Notes: generated by a model not told the origin, from the sequence alone. Positions 25,726 to 34,025 are shown, counted from the stretch's first letter. The stretch is DNA of 64,000 nucleotides from Anaerosphaera multitolerans (GCF_004006535.1 NZ_RLIH01000006.1:62001-126000); one strand, 5' to 3'. Numbers and translations: made by a program.

Positions 25726-27195
25726 CTAATACTGCCTGTATATAAATTCTGTTGATACATAACCTTCAGCATAAATTACACCAAAGACCATTAGTAAAAC
25801 AAATAGTCCAATTACTAAAAGTTGTATAAATGTTCCAGCCTCATCAAATTTCCTATAGAGATTTATCTTTCTTTCAAAGGCCCAGTCCACTAGAAGTACT
25901 ATTATTATACAAAGTATTAACAAAAGTATTCCTCCGGATGTATAGCCCATATCATAAAGTGTAGCCAATTTAATATCAGCAAAGCTGAAATTTAAAAAAG
26001 TTCGTTTTAACATTGCAAAGGCAGTACCTGCACTGTCCGCCCTGCTGAAATATCTTCCCAGCGTCACTAATACATTAGTTCTTAGTACTTGAAATACCAT
26101 AAACCAATTGGCGTAATTGTCTATTTTAAGTTGTTTTTTCACCTTTTTAAAATAAGATTCAAAGTACAAACTTAAAGATATAATAGTACCGTTCCATAAA
26201 CCGTAAAATACATAATTGCTGCCTGCACCGTGCCATATACCCACTATAAAATATAATATATAGGTGGAAATACTTACGGATATTAGTTTCCCCTTTTTAT
26301 TGCCCAATAGTTTTCTTGCCTTTTTATTTATAAAGGCCAAGGGTTTAGATAAGTTTAAAGAATAAAAAACATAATCCTTCATCCAGGCACTTAAAGTAAT
26401 GTGCCACCGTCTCCAAAAGTCAGAAACTGAGTTTGCAAAAAAAGGTCTTCTAAAGTTTACATCCAACTCAATTCCCAGAATTTGAGAGATCCCTCTCACT
26501 ATGTCTATTCCACCTGAAAAGTCCGTATATATTTGAATACTGTAAGCAAAAACAGCTAGAAAAATTACCGCTCCATAATAGCTATCATAACTTGAAAAAA
26601 CCGTATTTACAAAAGTAGCTATTCTATCTGCTACAAATATTTTTTTAAAAGCTCCCCAACATATAGTTTCAAACCCGTATCTGAAAGCATCGCTGTCATA
26701 TTCGTGCCTTTTAAACATTTGAGGCGCAAGTTTATTATACCTCCCAATCGGTCCCTGTATAATCTGTGGAAAGTAGGAAATAAAAAGAGCAAACTTAAAA
26801 ATATTTCTATCAGCTTTATAACTTCCCCTATAAACATCTATAACGTAGGAAATAGATTGGAACATATAAAAAGAAATTCCCAAGGGAATTAAAATTCCAT
26901 ACTTACTTATAAAAAAATTACTATACTTAATTAGGAATAACAATCCAAAATTAATAATCAGACAGGCTAGTAATAAAAATTTCCTTACAGATTTATTTTC
27001 AACTCTCTCTATTAGTAAGGCGAATAGAAAAGTATTTACTATGCTGAAAATAATAAAGTTTGACTTTGTAAAATAATAATAAAAGAACAAACTTCCCACA
27101 AGTAATAACTGCCATTGATAATTCTTTAAAAAAGTATAGTATAAAAATATTATTAAAATTGTAAAAATTATAAAACTGCTTTCAAATAAAATCAT
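25726..27195 (-). CDS. MBOAT-family membrane O-acyltransferase (AlgI type)
   Basis: 489 residues, about 11-12 membrane segments. It has MBOAT landmarks in AlgI style: FPQIIQGPIGRY (142-153), SDFWRRWHITLSAWMKDY with His265, and the predicted catalytic His322 in GIWHGAGSNY. MBOAT proteins take an acyl group from a carrier inside the cell and hand it to an extracellular SGNH partner. Here the donor would be the carrier protein encoded 6 nt upstream, and the recipient the SGNH-CE4 fusion 9 nt downstream. The family style is closer to alginate or peptidoglycan O-acetyltransferases than to DltB. Confidence 0.88.
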   Translation of the reverse strand: MILFESSFIIFTILIIFLYYTFLKNYQWQLLLVGSLFFYYYFTKSNFIIFSIVNTFLFALLIERVENKSVRKFLLLACLIINFGLLFLIKYSNFFISKYGILIPLGISFYMFQSISYVIDVYRGSYKADRNIFKFALFISYFPQIIQGPIGRYNKLAPQMFKRHEYDSDAFRYGFETICWGAFKKIFVADRIATFVNTVFSSYDSYYGAVIFLAVFAYSIQIYTDFSGGIDIVRGISQILGIELDVNFRRPFFANSVSDFWRRWHITLSAWMKDYVFYSLNLSKPLAFINKKARKLLGNKKGKLISVSISTYILYFIVGIWHGAGSNYVFYGLWNGTIISLSLYFESYFKKVKKQLKIDNYANWFMVFQVLRTNVLVTLGRYFSRADSAGTAFAMLKRTFLNFSFADIKLATLYDMGYTSGGILLLILCIIIVLLVDWAFERKINLYRKFDEAGTFIQLLVIGLFVLLMVFGVIYAEGYVSTEFIYRQY

Positions 27196-27201
27196 AGTAA
27201 A

Positions 27202-27432
27202 TTATTTTAATCTTTCAATTAATTTAGCAATGGAATCCACATTTTCAAAATTTTCCGGTACTATGTCCTCAACTCCTATTTTTACTCCGAAAGCCTCATC
27301 AGCTTCCATTATAAAATTTATTATGTCAAAGGAATCCAAAATACCATCTTCAATTATATCCACTTCTTCACTTGGATTAAAATCTTCATTTAAATCTTGA
27401 ATTATTTCAATAATCTTTTCTTTAATATCCAC
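27202..27432 (-). CDS. Acyl/aminoacyl carrier protein
   Basis: 76 residues. The phosphopantetheine attachment serine is Ser34 in EDGILDSFDIINF. The length and four-helix pattern fit ACP/DltC proteins. The residues after DSFD differ from canonical DltC and look more like carriers of stand-alone adenylation/MBOAT clusters. It would hold the acyl or aminoacyl group activated by the ligase at 28220 as a thioester for the membrane acyltransferase. Start has an AGGAGG-type site. Confidence 0.88.
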   Translation of the reverse strand: MDIKEKIIEIIQDLNEDFNPSEEVDIIEDGILDSFDIINFIMEADEAFGVKIGVEDIVPENFENVDSIAKLIERLK

Positions 27433-27441
27433 AATAGCCTC

Positions 27442-28242
27442 CTAAAATTTTATATAATTATCGCATATATATTTTCCATCTTCAAACTTAAAAAAATCAT
27501 ATAACTTTATAGCGCCAATATTGTCATCCCTAACCCACAAATCAATTTTCCTATACTCTCCTGTAGAAAAATAATTTATAAAGTATTCCATTAGTTTTTT
27601 TGAATAGCCCTCTCCTCTGTGATTTTCATTTACAGCTATTCCTTCTAATGTCACTGTTTTTTTATCTTTTGTAAATCTTAAGTAAGCTAAAACTTCACCT
27701 TTTTTTTCAATAGTCAGTACTTCTTTATTCTTTATAGCTTCACTCATAGGCAAATCTAAGATTACATTTCCCGTATATCTGTCTATATAATTTTTCTGCA
27801 AATCTAATATAGTATCTAAGTCCTTTAGTTTTGCAAAAGTTACCTCGCGTGGAAGTACAGCTTCTTTTTTACTTAAATTTAATACCTTGTATCTGCGGCT
27901 TAAATATTTTTCAAAACCCAAATTTAAAAACAAGTCTACAATATTAAAATTATTAAAGTCTCCTTTATATATTTCATCAAAAACAATGGTTTTGTTAAAT
28001 TCCGCTCCGTCTATACTTACTTTTTTGCAATCCCTATTTATAAAATAATATAAATTGTAAAATTTTCCGCAATCCTCATAAACAAACAGATATTCATCAC
28101 TTTCAACATAACAAAGTCTATTTTCTTCAATTAGTTTTTTATAATCTCTAATTAACCTATTCCCATTATTAATAAATTCCTTAGTGAGAAATTTATTCAA
28201 TAGTATATTAAATTCCTCTTTATTTTTTACTAAGCTCTTCAA
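27442..28242 (-). CDS. GNAT-domain protein with an uncharacterised N-terminal half, inside the acylation operon
   Basis: 266 residues from a TTG with AAAGGTG 7 nt upstream, overlapping the ligase gene by 23 nt. The C-terminal half (about 130-266) is a GCN5-related N-acetyltransferase: the acetyl-CoA loop NENHRGEGYSKKL (RGEGYS 209-214) is followed by LWVRDDNIGAIKLYDFFKF. The N-terminal half has no motif I recognise; it is rich in Lys, Asn, Tyr and Phe. Overlap with the ligase and the 9-nt gap to the carrier gene suggest that it acts on the same intermediate, for example N-acylating the amino group of an aminoacyl-carrier, or that it modifies the polymer precursor. That role is inference. Confidence 0.75.
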   Translation of the reverse strand: MKSLVKNKEEFNILLNKFLTKEFINNGNRLIRDYKKLIEENRLCYVESDEYLFVYEDCGKFYNLYYFINRDCKKVSIDGAEFNKTIVFDEIYKGDFNNFNIVDLFLNLGFEKYLSRRYKVLNLSKKEAVLPREVTFAKLKDLDTILDLQKNYIDRYTGNVILDLPMSEAIKNKEVLTIEKKGEVLAYLRFTKDKKTVTLEGIAVNENHRGEGYSKKLMEYFINYFSTGEYRKIDLWVRDDNIGAIKLYDFFKFEDGKYICDNYIKF

Positions 28243-29740
28243 AATACAACACCTTTAATTTTACTCTATCAATTTTCCCATTTCTATTATAGGGGAACTC
28301 CTCCAACACATATATTTCATTTGGAATCATATATTTTGGAAGTTTTTCCTTTAATATTTTTAGAATATCATTTTCTTTTACAGTGCTCTTACAGAAAAGT
28401 ATAATTTTTTTATTATCATCATCGTAAAAAACCACCGCTTCACTTACAAGATCAACAGAAACAGCCGCTACTTCAATTTCACCAAGTTCAATTCTGCTAC
28501 CCATGTGTTTTACTTGATTATCTTTTCTGGAAACATATACCAACTCTCCAAATTCATTGTATCTTGCCAAATCTCCGGTTCTATATATTATATCTCTAAA
28601 TTTATCATTAAAGGGATTTTGAACAAATACTTCTTCTGTTTTTTCTCTATTGTCGTAATATCCATAGGATATTCCCGTACCTCTTGCACAAATCTCTCCT
28701 ATTTCATCGCCCTTTGCAAGTTCATCATTTTCATTTAATAGATATACATTCATATTTCTGCAGGCTTTCCCAATGGGAATTACTTCATCTTTATTAAAAT
28801 CTCGTTCTATTTCATAGTAAGTGCAGTCCACAGTAACTTCAGTGGGGCCGTAAAGATTTATAAACTTAGCTTTCTCTTTACAAGCTTCCTTCCAAAGCAA
28901 ATAATCCTTGGCATAAAGCATTTCTCCGGAGAAAAAAACTTTATTTACTGTTTCAGGCTTTAACTTTTCAAAAACTCCCGATGATGAAAGTATATTTAAA
29001 CCTGAAGTCGCCCACAATAGTGTTGTAATTTTCTTTTCATTGAAAAACTCAATAGCCTTAATTGGGAACATAAAGTAAGTCGGTCTCATAATATACAATG
29101 TTGAACCGTTTCTCAACATTTGATAGATACACTTTACAGAACAATCAAAATAAAAAGGTGCCTGATTGGCTAAGACATCTTCATTATTTATACCAAAGGT
29201 CTCACTTAAAAAGTCCGCAAAATCCATTACCATTCTATGGCTTATAACTACTCCCTTGGGCATTCCCGTAGAACCTGAAGTATAAATCATATAACATGGA
29301 TCCATATCAATTAAATTATCCTGTCTCACTTTTAAAGCTTCTTCATTAACTTTAAAATTAACTATATTGTCAAAATTATTTCGTTTACCATCAAATTTAG
29401 CAAAAAAGCCATTTTCTTTAATATCTAAAGATAAAAGGGGCTTAATATCATTTAAAATTACTTCAACTCTCTCTTTAGGCATTTTATTATCAATTGGCAC
29501 ATAAAAATTCCCACTGTACAATACACCTAAAAACATAACTATACTTTGGGTACATCTATCTACTTCCACAGCTATCGGTCTATTAGTTTCAGAAGTTATA
29601 CTGTTAATATAACTAGCAATTGACTTTGCGTAACTTCTAAGTTCACTGAAAGTAAGCTCCAGTTTTTCATCACTTATAGCTAACTTATCAGGAAATCTTT
29701 CTGCGCTTCTCTCTAAATATTCAACTAAATTTATAGCCAT
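28220..29740 (-). CDS. DltA-like amino-acid adenylating ligase
   Basis: 506 residues from the ATG at 29740; GGAGG is 6 nt upstream, while the GTG two codons earlier touches it. ANL-superfamily motifs: YTSGSTGMPKG (153-163), FDCSV with Asp199, where amino-acid-binding family members hold the substrate amino group, YGPTE (297-301), YRTGDLARYNEFGE, the NRPS-like KDNQVKHMGSRIELGEIE, and the C-terminal catalytic lysine in NGKIDRVKL. It should adenylate an amino acid and load it on the carrier protein. The DltA-type FCGE stretch reads FSGE here (Ser271), so D-alanine cannot be assumed. First gene of the operon with a strong promoter. Confidence 0.85.
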   Translation of the reverse strand: MAINLVEYLERSAERFPDKLAISDEKLELTFSELRSYAKSIASYINSITSETNRPIAVEVDRCTQSIVMFLGVLYSGNFYVPIDNKMPKERVEVILNDIKPLLSLDIKENGFFAKFDGKRNNFDNIVNFKVNEEALKVRQDNLIDMDPCYMIYTSGSTGMPKGVVISHRMVMDFADFLSETFGINNEDVLANQAPFYFDCSVKCIYQMLRNGSTLYIMRPTYFMFPIKAIEFFNEKKITTLLWATSGLNILSSSGVFEKLKPETVNKVFFSGEMLYAKDYLLWKEACKEKAKFINLYGPTEVTVDCTYYEIERDFNKDEVIPIGKACRNMNVYLLNENDELAKGDEIGEICARGTGISYGYYDNREKTEEVFVQNPFNDKFRDIIYRTGDLARYNEFGELVYVSRKDNQVKHMGSRIELGEIEVAAVSVDLVSEAVVFYDDDNKKIILFCKSTVKENDILKILKEKLPKYMIPNEIYVLEEFPYNRNGKIDRVKLKVLYFEELSKK

Positions 29741-29763
29741 ATGCACCCTCCTTTAACGTTGTG

Positions 29764-29792
29764 ATTATAGCATAAAGAAGGGTATAAATCAA
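29764..29792 (-). promoter_or_regulatory. Promoter of the surface acylation operon
   Basis: TTGATT (29792-29787), 17-bp spacer, extended -10 TGC-TATAAT (-10 at 29769-29764). The 5' leader would be about 15-20 nt. Confidence 0.75.
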
Positions 29793-29972
29793 ATTTTTTG
29801 CTCTCTACATTAGTAAATTACAAACCTTATTAACTCTTGTAAAATTTAAGTAAGTATACCGGAATATATTACTTAATACATCTATAATTATTTAGGAATT
29901 AAATACTTATAATTAAAAATTATTATTATTACTCTTAGCCTTTTGTTCTACTACTTAATTTATAAAATAAAA

Positions 29973-30011
29973 CTGACCTCCAATTTGATTTTCAATCAAT
30001 TTGACGGTCAG
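29973..30011 (-). terminator. Terminator of the M15 peptidase gene
   Basis: An 18-bp imperfect stem (CTGACC...GGTCAG outer, TTTGATT...AATCAA inner) followed on the minus strand by TTTTATTTTA. Confidence 0.75.
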
Positions 30012-30032
30012 CACATGACTTAAATATTTAAT

Positions 30033-30527
30033 TTAATTCCACCAAGGATTATATTCAAAATGAGGCATATCCTGGTATCTTTCAAAATAATATCCAGATG
30101 TTAGCCCTATCTCTTCTCCAATATCCGCACACTTTTTAAAAAATTCCTCATCTCCATAGGGATTGCTTGTATTGGCTTTTACTATATCAAAAGCCCTTCT
30201 CTTAGTGTGTTTACTGGTCTTTGTCCAAGTTACTATAGGACCGGGAGTACTTCTACCCTGCTCATAAAGCATATTCTGTCTTGCCTGCGTCCTATAGGTC
30301 TCTGTAATTTCTACTGCTAAATTATTCTCCGCACATTTTTCCAAAAATTTCTCAGCCAACTTTTTAGTCTTGGGACTTAGCTGATTTAAATCTGAAATCG
30401 TCTCTGTAGAATTTTCATCTACAGGTTCATACCTATCCCAATCAAAAAGTAGCCCATAAAGTCCTGTTTTGGGAAATATAAAAAATATTGATATTAAAAG
30501 CAATATAGCTATTATGAATTTTTTCAT
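30033..30527 (-). CDS. M15 peptidase of the CwlK/VanY group (peptidoglycan endopeptidase)
   Basis: 164 residues. A hydrophobic N-terminal segment (4-18) anchors or exports it. Zinc ligands of the VanY/CwlK (M15) family are visible: His107 and Asp114 in SKHTKRRAFD, and His156 in MPHFEYNP. It most likely cuts L-Ala-D-Glu or D-Ala-D-Ala bonds in wall peptides. The usual SxHxxGxAxD motif has Arg in place of the Gly. It lies upstream of the acylation operon but has its own terminator, so the two are probably separate units. Confidence 0.82.
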   Translation of the reverse strand: MKKFIIAILLLISIFFIFPKTGLYGLLFDWDRYEPVDENSTETISDLNQLSPKTKKLAEKFLEKCAENNLAVEITETYRTQARQNMLYEQGRSTPGPIVTWTKTSKHTKRRAFDIVKANTSNPYGDEEFFKKCADIGEEIGLTSGYYFERYQDMPHFEYNPWWN

Positions 30528-30967
30528 TTTTCACCTACACTGTTCTGCTATTAGTTGTCAGTTTAGTTTTCCTTAAACTTTTTAATATAAAGTTATATTT
30601 AACCCCTTACTAATTAATACGTAGCAAACTTAAATTTATTACAGATTACAACAAAATTTTAGAATTTAAATTTAATTACTTAACTTTCTATACTTCCCAA
30701 GATTAAAAACAACAAAACCTTAAAATATAAATTCAATTGTAATAAAAATATTATTTTCTTTTAAAGCTTTCTCTTAGCAGTTAACTTAATTTAAAAATAT
30801 TTATTATATTATTACTTGCTTTCCTTGGCCTACTATTTACTTATAATTTTTAATTATAGTAATGTATTTATACTTTTTATTATATATAGATATTTAGCTC
30901 CATGAAATCAACTTTATTCTATCCCCTTAAATACAAACCATATCACAAGTATTTTTTTAATCAAATA
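30528..30967. other. AT-rich non-coding stretch
   Basis: 440 bp between the SEDS gene end and the M15 peptidase start. No frame with a ribosome binding site longer than a few codons, no strong hairpin and no consensus promoter were found. It presumably contains the M15 gene promoter. Confidence 0.5.
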
Positions 30968-32281
30968 TTAACTAACTGTCCTACTTTTTTTCTGATCAGG
31001 CAAGATATCTTCTATAATGCCACTGTGGCGAAATGTAGATAATAAAATACCTAAAAGTAGAAAATTTACTAATTGTAGTGTTGAGCCATAGGAAATAAAT
31101 GGTAAAGACAACGGTGGAAAGAAACCAATGCCCAAATTAAATAGAGCATAAAGCATAAACTGTAAGACAAATGTTGAAATTATAGACAGCGATATATAGT
31201 TTCCAAACTTTGTATTATACCTCTTAGATAGTTTGAATATTCCATAAGCAAAACTTACTATTAAGACTAAAAGAAAAACAAAGAAAATCCAGCCCAATTT
31301 TAGAATTAAATAGGTTAAAAAACCATTTGTCTCATACATAGGTAAACTTTCAGCTCCTCCAGTAAATTCTCCCCTACCTATAAATTTTGATCCAGATAAA
31401 GCTGTTTGATAAACTAAAGCAAAGGGATGTGTGTTGCCAAGCAATAAATTTTTATTATACACTACTTCTTCAATATATTGCGGAAATAACAGTTTATATA
31501 CAAGAAAAAGAAAAACAGATATAAAAATAATACTGATAATTAAAATAATAAAGCTCTCAATTTTTGGAGTTTTAAACCATTCTTCTTTTAAAGCATAAGC
31601 TAAAATTACAAGAATGCTAATTCCAAATAAAAGCAAAGCACTGGAGTATCTCACTAAAAGTGCAAGTATTAAAAGAGGCAACATTAATAAAATTGACCTT
31701 ATATAACCTTCATATCCCCTACCTCTTTGACTATAAACCACCAAGACAAAAACAAGAGGATAAAAAACTACAAATCGCATAGCTAAAGTATAAGCTCCAT
31801 TATATTTACCTATAGGAATCATTAAAAGTATAGTAATTACAAAAGTTACTATATAAATCAGTTTAGTATTTTTTAGTAATGTAGATAAATTTATATAATA
31901 GGCAAGTACCATAATCACTATTCCCACTATGGTAAACCTCAAATCTCCTATATAATAATATGGAATAGGTAAATTACTTAAATACTGATAACGCAAGAAT
32001 AAACCTCCAAGGGACAAAAATATAAAAGTTAAAATCAATTTCCATTGAGACTTCGGTCTGTGAATTTCATTTAACTCCAAACCGATTACAGTCCCGTTTC
32101 CCATTTCCTCAATAGCTTTTTCAGTTGCTTCATCTTCACTCATTCCAAGTTTAATATTTTCTTCAAATTGATCTTCAATATGATTTTCCAATTCTTTAGA
32201 AACTATTTTATGAGATTTTTTCCAACAAATCTGTTCGCACACCTCTTCTATAAATGTATGAACTCTATTACTAGACTGCAT
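30968..32281 (-). CDS. SEDS-family (FtsW/RodA/SpoVE-like) membrane protein with N-terminal permease-prefix domain
   Basis: 437 residues from the ATG at 32281, which has GGAGGTG 6 nt upstream; the longer frame lacks a site. Residues about 1-70 form a soluble permease-prefix (HAAS-like) segment with LGMSEDEATEKAIEEMGN, typical of PadR-linked proteins. About 10 membrane segments follow, ending in the SEDS signature GFFPPLSLPFISYGSTL. SEDS enzymes polymerise lipid II. In the large outer loop, where FtsW/RodA have a TDF motif with the catalytic Asp, this protein reads TNGF (318-321), and the following EExG is KLG. It may therefore be inactive as a polymerase. It overlaps padR by 11 nt. Confidence 0.85.
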   Translation of the reverse strand: MQSSNRVHTFIEEVCEQICWKKSHKIVSKELENHIEDQFEENIKLGMSEDEATEKAIEEMGNGTVIGLELNEIHRPKSQWKLILTFIFLSLGGLFLRYQYLSNLPIPYYYIGDLRFTIVGIVIMVLAYYINLSTLLKNTKLIYIVTFVITILLMIPIGKYNGAYTLAMRFVVFYPLVFVLVVYSQRGRGYEGYIRSILLMLPLLILALLVRYSSALLLFGISILVILAYALKEEWFKTPKIESFIILIISIIFISVFLFLVYKLLFPQYIEEVVYNKNLLLGNTHPFALVYQTALSGSKFIGRGEFTGGAESLPMYETNGFLTYLILKLGWIFFVFLLVLIVSFAYGIFKLSKRYNTKFGNYISLSIISTFVLQFMLYALFNLGIGFFPPLSLPFISYGSTLQLVNFLLLGILLSTFRHSGIIEDILPDQKKSRTVS

Positions 32282-32612
32282 AGTTCGCACCTCCAATAAC
32301 CTTTTCCATTGCATTCATATAGTCAGTCCACTCTTCAACCTGCTGCGAAAGAATTTTTTTCCCTTCGGAAGTAATGGTATAGTACTTTCTTACTTTCCCA
32401 TTTTCAGCTTCTTTTTCATAGGAAGTAACTAATTCTTTCTTCTCCAATCCATGTAAAATAGGATAGAGAGTTCCCGCCTTTAATTTAAATACGTTCTCAG
32501 AGCGTCTTTCCAATTCCTCAATAATTTGGTAACCGTACATCTCCTCTTCCTCCAGCAATTTTAAAACCAACATACTGTTGCCGCCTGACAAAACCATTTT
32601 ACTCTTAGACAT
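32271..32612 (-). CDS. PadR-family transcriptional regulator
   Basis: 113 residues from the ATG at 32612 (GGAGGTG upstream); an earlier in-frame start lies within the operator region. Winged-helix residues MYGYQIIEELERRSENVFKLKAGTLYPILHGLEKKELV are the PadR signature, followed by a wing (GKVRKYYTITSEGKK) and one dimerisation helix. It probably represses its own promoter: two TAGA-N3-TCTA palindromes lie around it. Co-transcribed with the overlapping SEDS gene, a usual pairing of PadR with permease-prefix membrane proteins. Confidence 0.92.
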   Translation of the reverse strand: MSKSKMVLSGGNSMLVLKLLEEEEMYGYQIIEELERRSENVFKLKAGTLYPILHGLEKKELVTSYEKEAENGKVRKYYTITSEGKKILSQQVEEWTDYMNAMEKVIGGANYAV

Positions 32613-32629
32613 TTTTACACCTCCATATG

Positions 32630-32674
32630 TAGACCGTCTATACATAGTATATATAGATTATCTATATACGTCAA
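32630..32674 (-). promoter_or_regulatory. padR promoter with two matching operators
   Basis: TTGACG (32674-32669), 17-bp spacer, TATACT (32651-32646). The palindrome ATATAGA-TTA-TCTATAT (32651-32667) fills the spacer, and a second copy of the core, TAGAC-C-GTCTA (32630-32640), lies at the expected start site. Both contain TAGA-N3-TCTA. Confidence 0.75.
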
Positions 32675-32697
32675 GCTATTATATAGTAAATTTAAAA

Positions 32698-32717
32698 AAC
32701 AGCGAAATTTCGCTGTT
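32698..32717 (-). terminator. Terminator of the decarboxylase gene
   Basis: Perfect 20-bp palindrome AACAGCGAAATTTCGCTGTT, followed on the minus strand by T6. About 100 nt after the stop. Confidence 0.75.
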
Positions 32718-32816
32718 CTACAATTTTATTAACTTATAACTTACTTTAAAATTAATTAAAATCTTTAATTGTTAAAAAATATTTTAAAATTTAATCCTAT
32801 GAAATAAAACATTAAA

Positions 32817-34025
32817 TTACAATATATTTCCATCTATTAGGCTGTAATATTCTCCCGGCAAATCATGACTTGCAAAGAAAAGTGGAGAAAGTGAATATGC
32901 ATAACTTCCTGCATTGGTAATCTCAACAATATCTCCGATTTCCGCATAAGGCAGCTCTTTATCTTCACAAATTATATCCATTGAAGTACAAAGATTTCCC
33001 ACTATATCTACTTTTTCAATTTTTTTTGAATTATTTAAAATCCTTACTTCAAACTCATTTTCCTTAGTATACAAAGGTTCCTGTTCAGTTAAAGACAACT
33101 CTCCTGCCGCTTTCATCTTATTAAGCATATTGGAAATTGTAGGCCGTAGAAAACCGTTCATTCCATTCTGCACTATGAGATATTTTTTCCCGTGTGACAC
33201 TTTTATATCTACAATCCTGGTATAATAAGTTCCGGCATTACATACTACGAAACGTCCCGTCTCAATATATAGTTCAGCATTTAAGGTTTCTTTATTCTCT
33301 CTTACTATTTCCACTACCATCTCAGAGAGTTTTTCCAAATCCACAGGTTTATCTTTTGCCTTATCATATAGCGCCCCTATTCCACTACCGAAATTAATAA
33401 ATTCAATATTAACATTTTCTAAATTATTTATTTTTTGAGCCAGTTTAAAACACCTTATATAGTACTGACCTATTAATTTATAATCTAAAATCTGAGAACG
33501 CACATGGACATGAATTCCAATCATTTCCACATTGAAACACTCACTTAAAACTTTTTCCAGTTCAGGTAACCGGTCTTCATCAATACCGAATTTTGCAGGA
33601 TTTCCCACTTCATCAGTCATGGAAAAATTCGGATTAATACGCACAGCAATCTTTAATATCTCTCCACGATTTTCCGCCTCTTTATTCATTCTGTGAATAT
33701 CCCAAAAACTATCTGCAGTCATAACGCACTTGCCATAACATTCAATAATATCCCTGTCAGTTTTTCCGGGTGCTGAATAAAAAATCTGATTGGGAGACAT
33801 ACCCGAATCAGCTGAAATGCGAACTTCATTTGCAGAAGCTGCATCAGAACCAAAGCCCTGCTCATATACTTCATGTACCACTGCGGGAAAGGGATTTGTT
33901 TTAATTGAATATAAAAATTTAAAATCCTTTAATGCTGTCTTCAGTTTATTGCATTGGTCAATAATCTCCCTTTGATTATATATGTAACAAGGTGCATGTT
34001 CCTTTAAAAAGTTTTCCCTATTCAT
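32817..34025 (-). CDS. Fold-type III PLP decarboxylase (LysA/ornithine decarboxylase family), substrate unknown
   Basis: 402 residues. PLP lysine Lys42 in LYSIKTNP, HVHVRSQ (172-178), phosphate-binding FGSGIG (212-217), ETGRF (255-259) and a C-terminal cysteine, Cys346 in GNLCTSMD. Diaminopimelate decarboxylases carry CES-D at that last site; the Glu is replaced here, so the standard LysA activity is doubtful. Relatives include ornithine/arginine decarboxylases, carboxynorspermidine decarboxylase and PLP enzymes of small-molecule pathways. It stands alone with an AAGGAGG site, its own terminator and no lysine or polyamine genes nearby. Confidence 0.75.
   Translation of the reverse strand: MNRENFLKEHAPCYIYNQREIIDQCNKLKTALKDFKFLYSIKTNPFPAVVHEVYEQGFGSDAASANEVRISADSGMSPNQIFYSAPGKTDRDIIECYGKCVMTADSFWDIHRMNKEAENRGEILKIAVRINPNFSMTDEVGNPAKFGIDEDRLPELEKVLSECFNVEMIGIHVHVRSQILDYKLIGQYYIRCFKLAQKINNLENVNIEFINFGSGIGALYDKAKDKPVDLEKLSEMVVEIVRENKETLNAELYIETGRFVVCNAGTYYTRIVDIKVSHGKKYLIVQNGMNGFLRPTISNMLNKMKAAGELSLTEQEPLYTKENEFEVRILNNSKKIEKVDIVGNLCTSMDIICEDKELPYAEIGDIVEITNAGSYAYSLSPLFFASHDLPGEYYSLIDGNIL

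Noticed and set aside
23890-29740. Annotation as a standard dltABCD operon
   Set aside because: The MBOAT looks AlgI-type, the carrier differs from DltC, the DltD-like domain is fused to a deacetylase, and a GNAT gene is inserted.
29973-30011. FabT-box-like sequence (TTTGATT...AATCAA)
   Set aside because: It is the inner part of a longer stem followed by a T-run after the M15 gene, and no fatty acid gene is adjacent. Terminator is the simpler reading.
32817-34025. Call as diaminopimelate decarboxylase
   Set aside because: The CES-D motif is changed and no lysine pathway gene is near, so only the fold-level assignment is kept.
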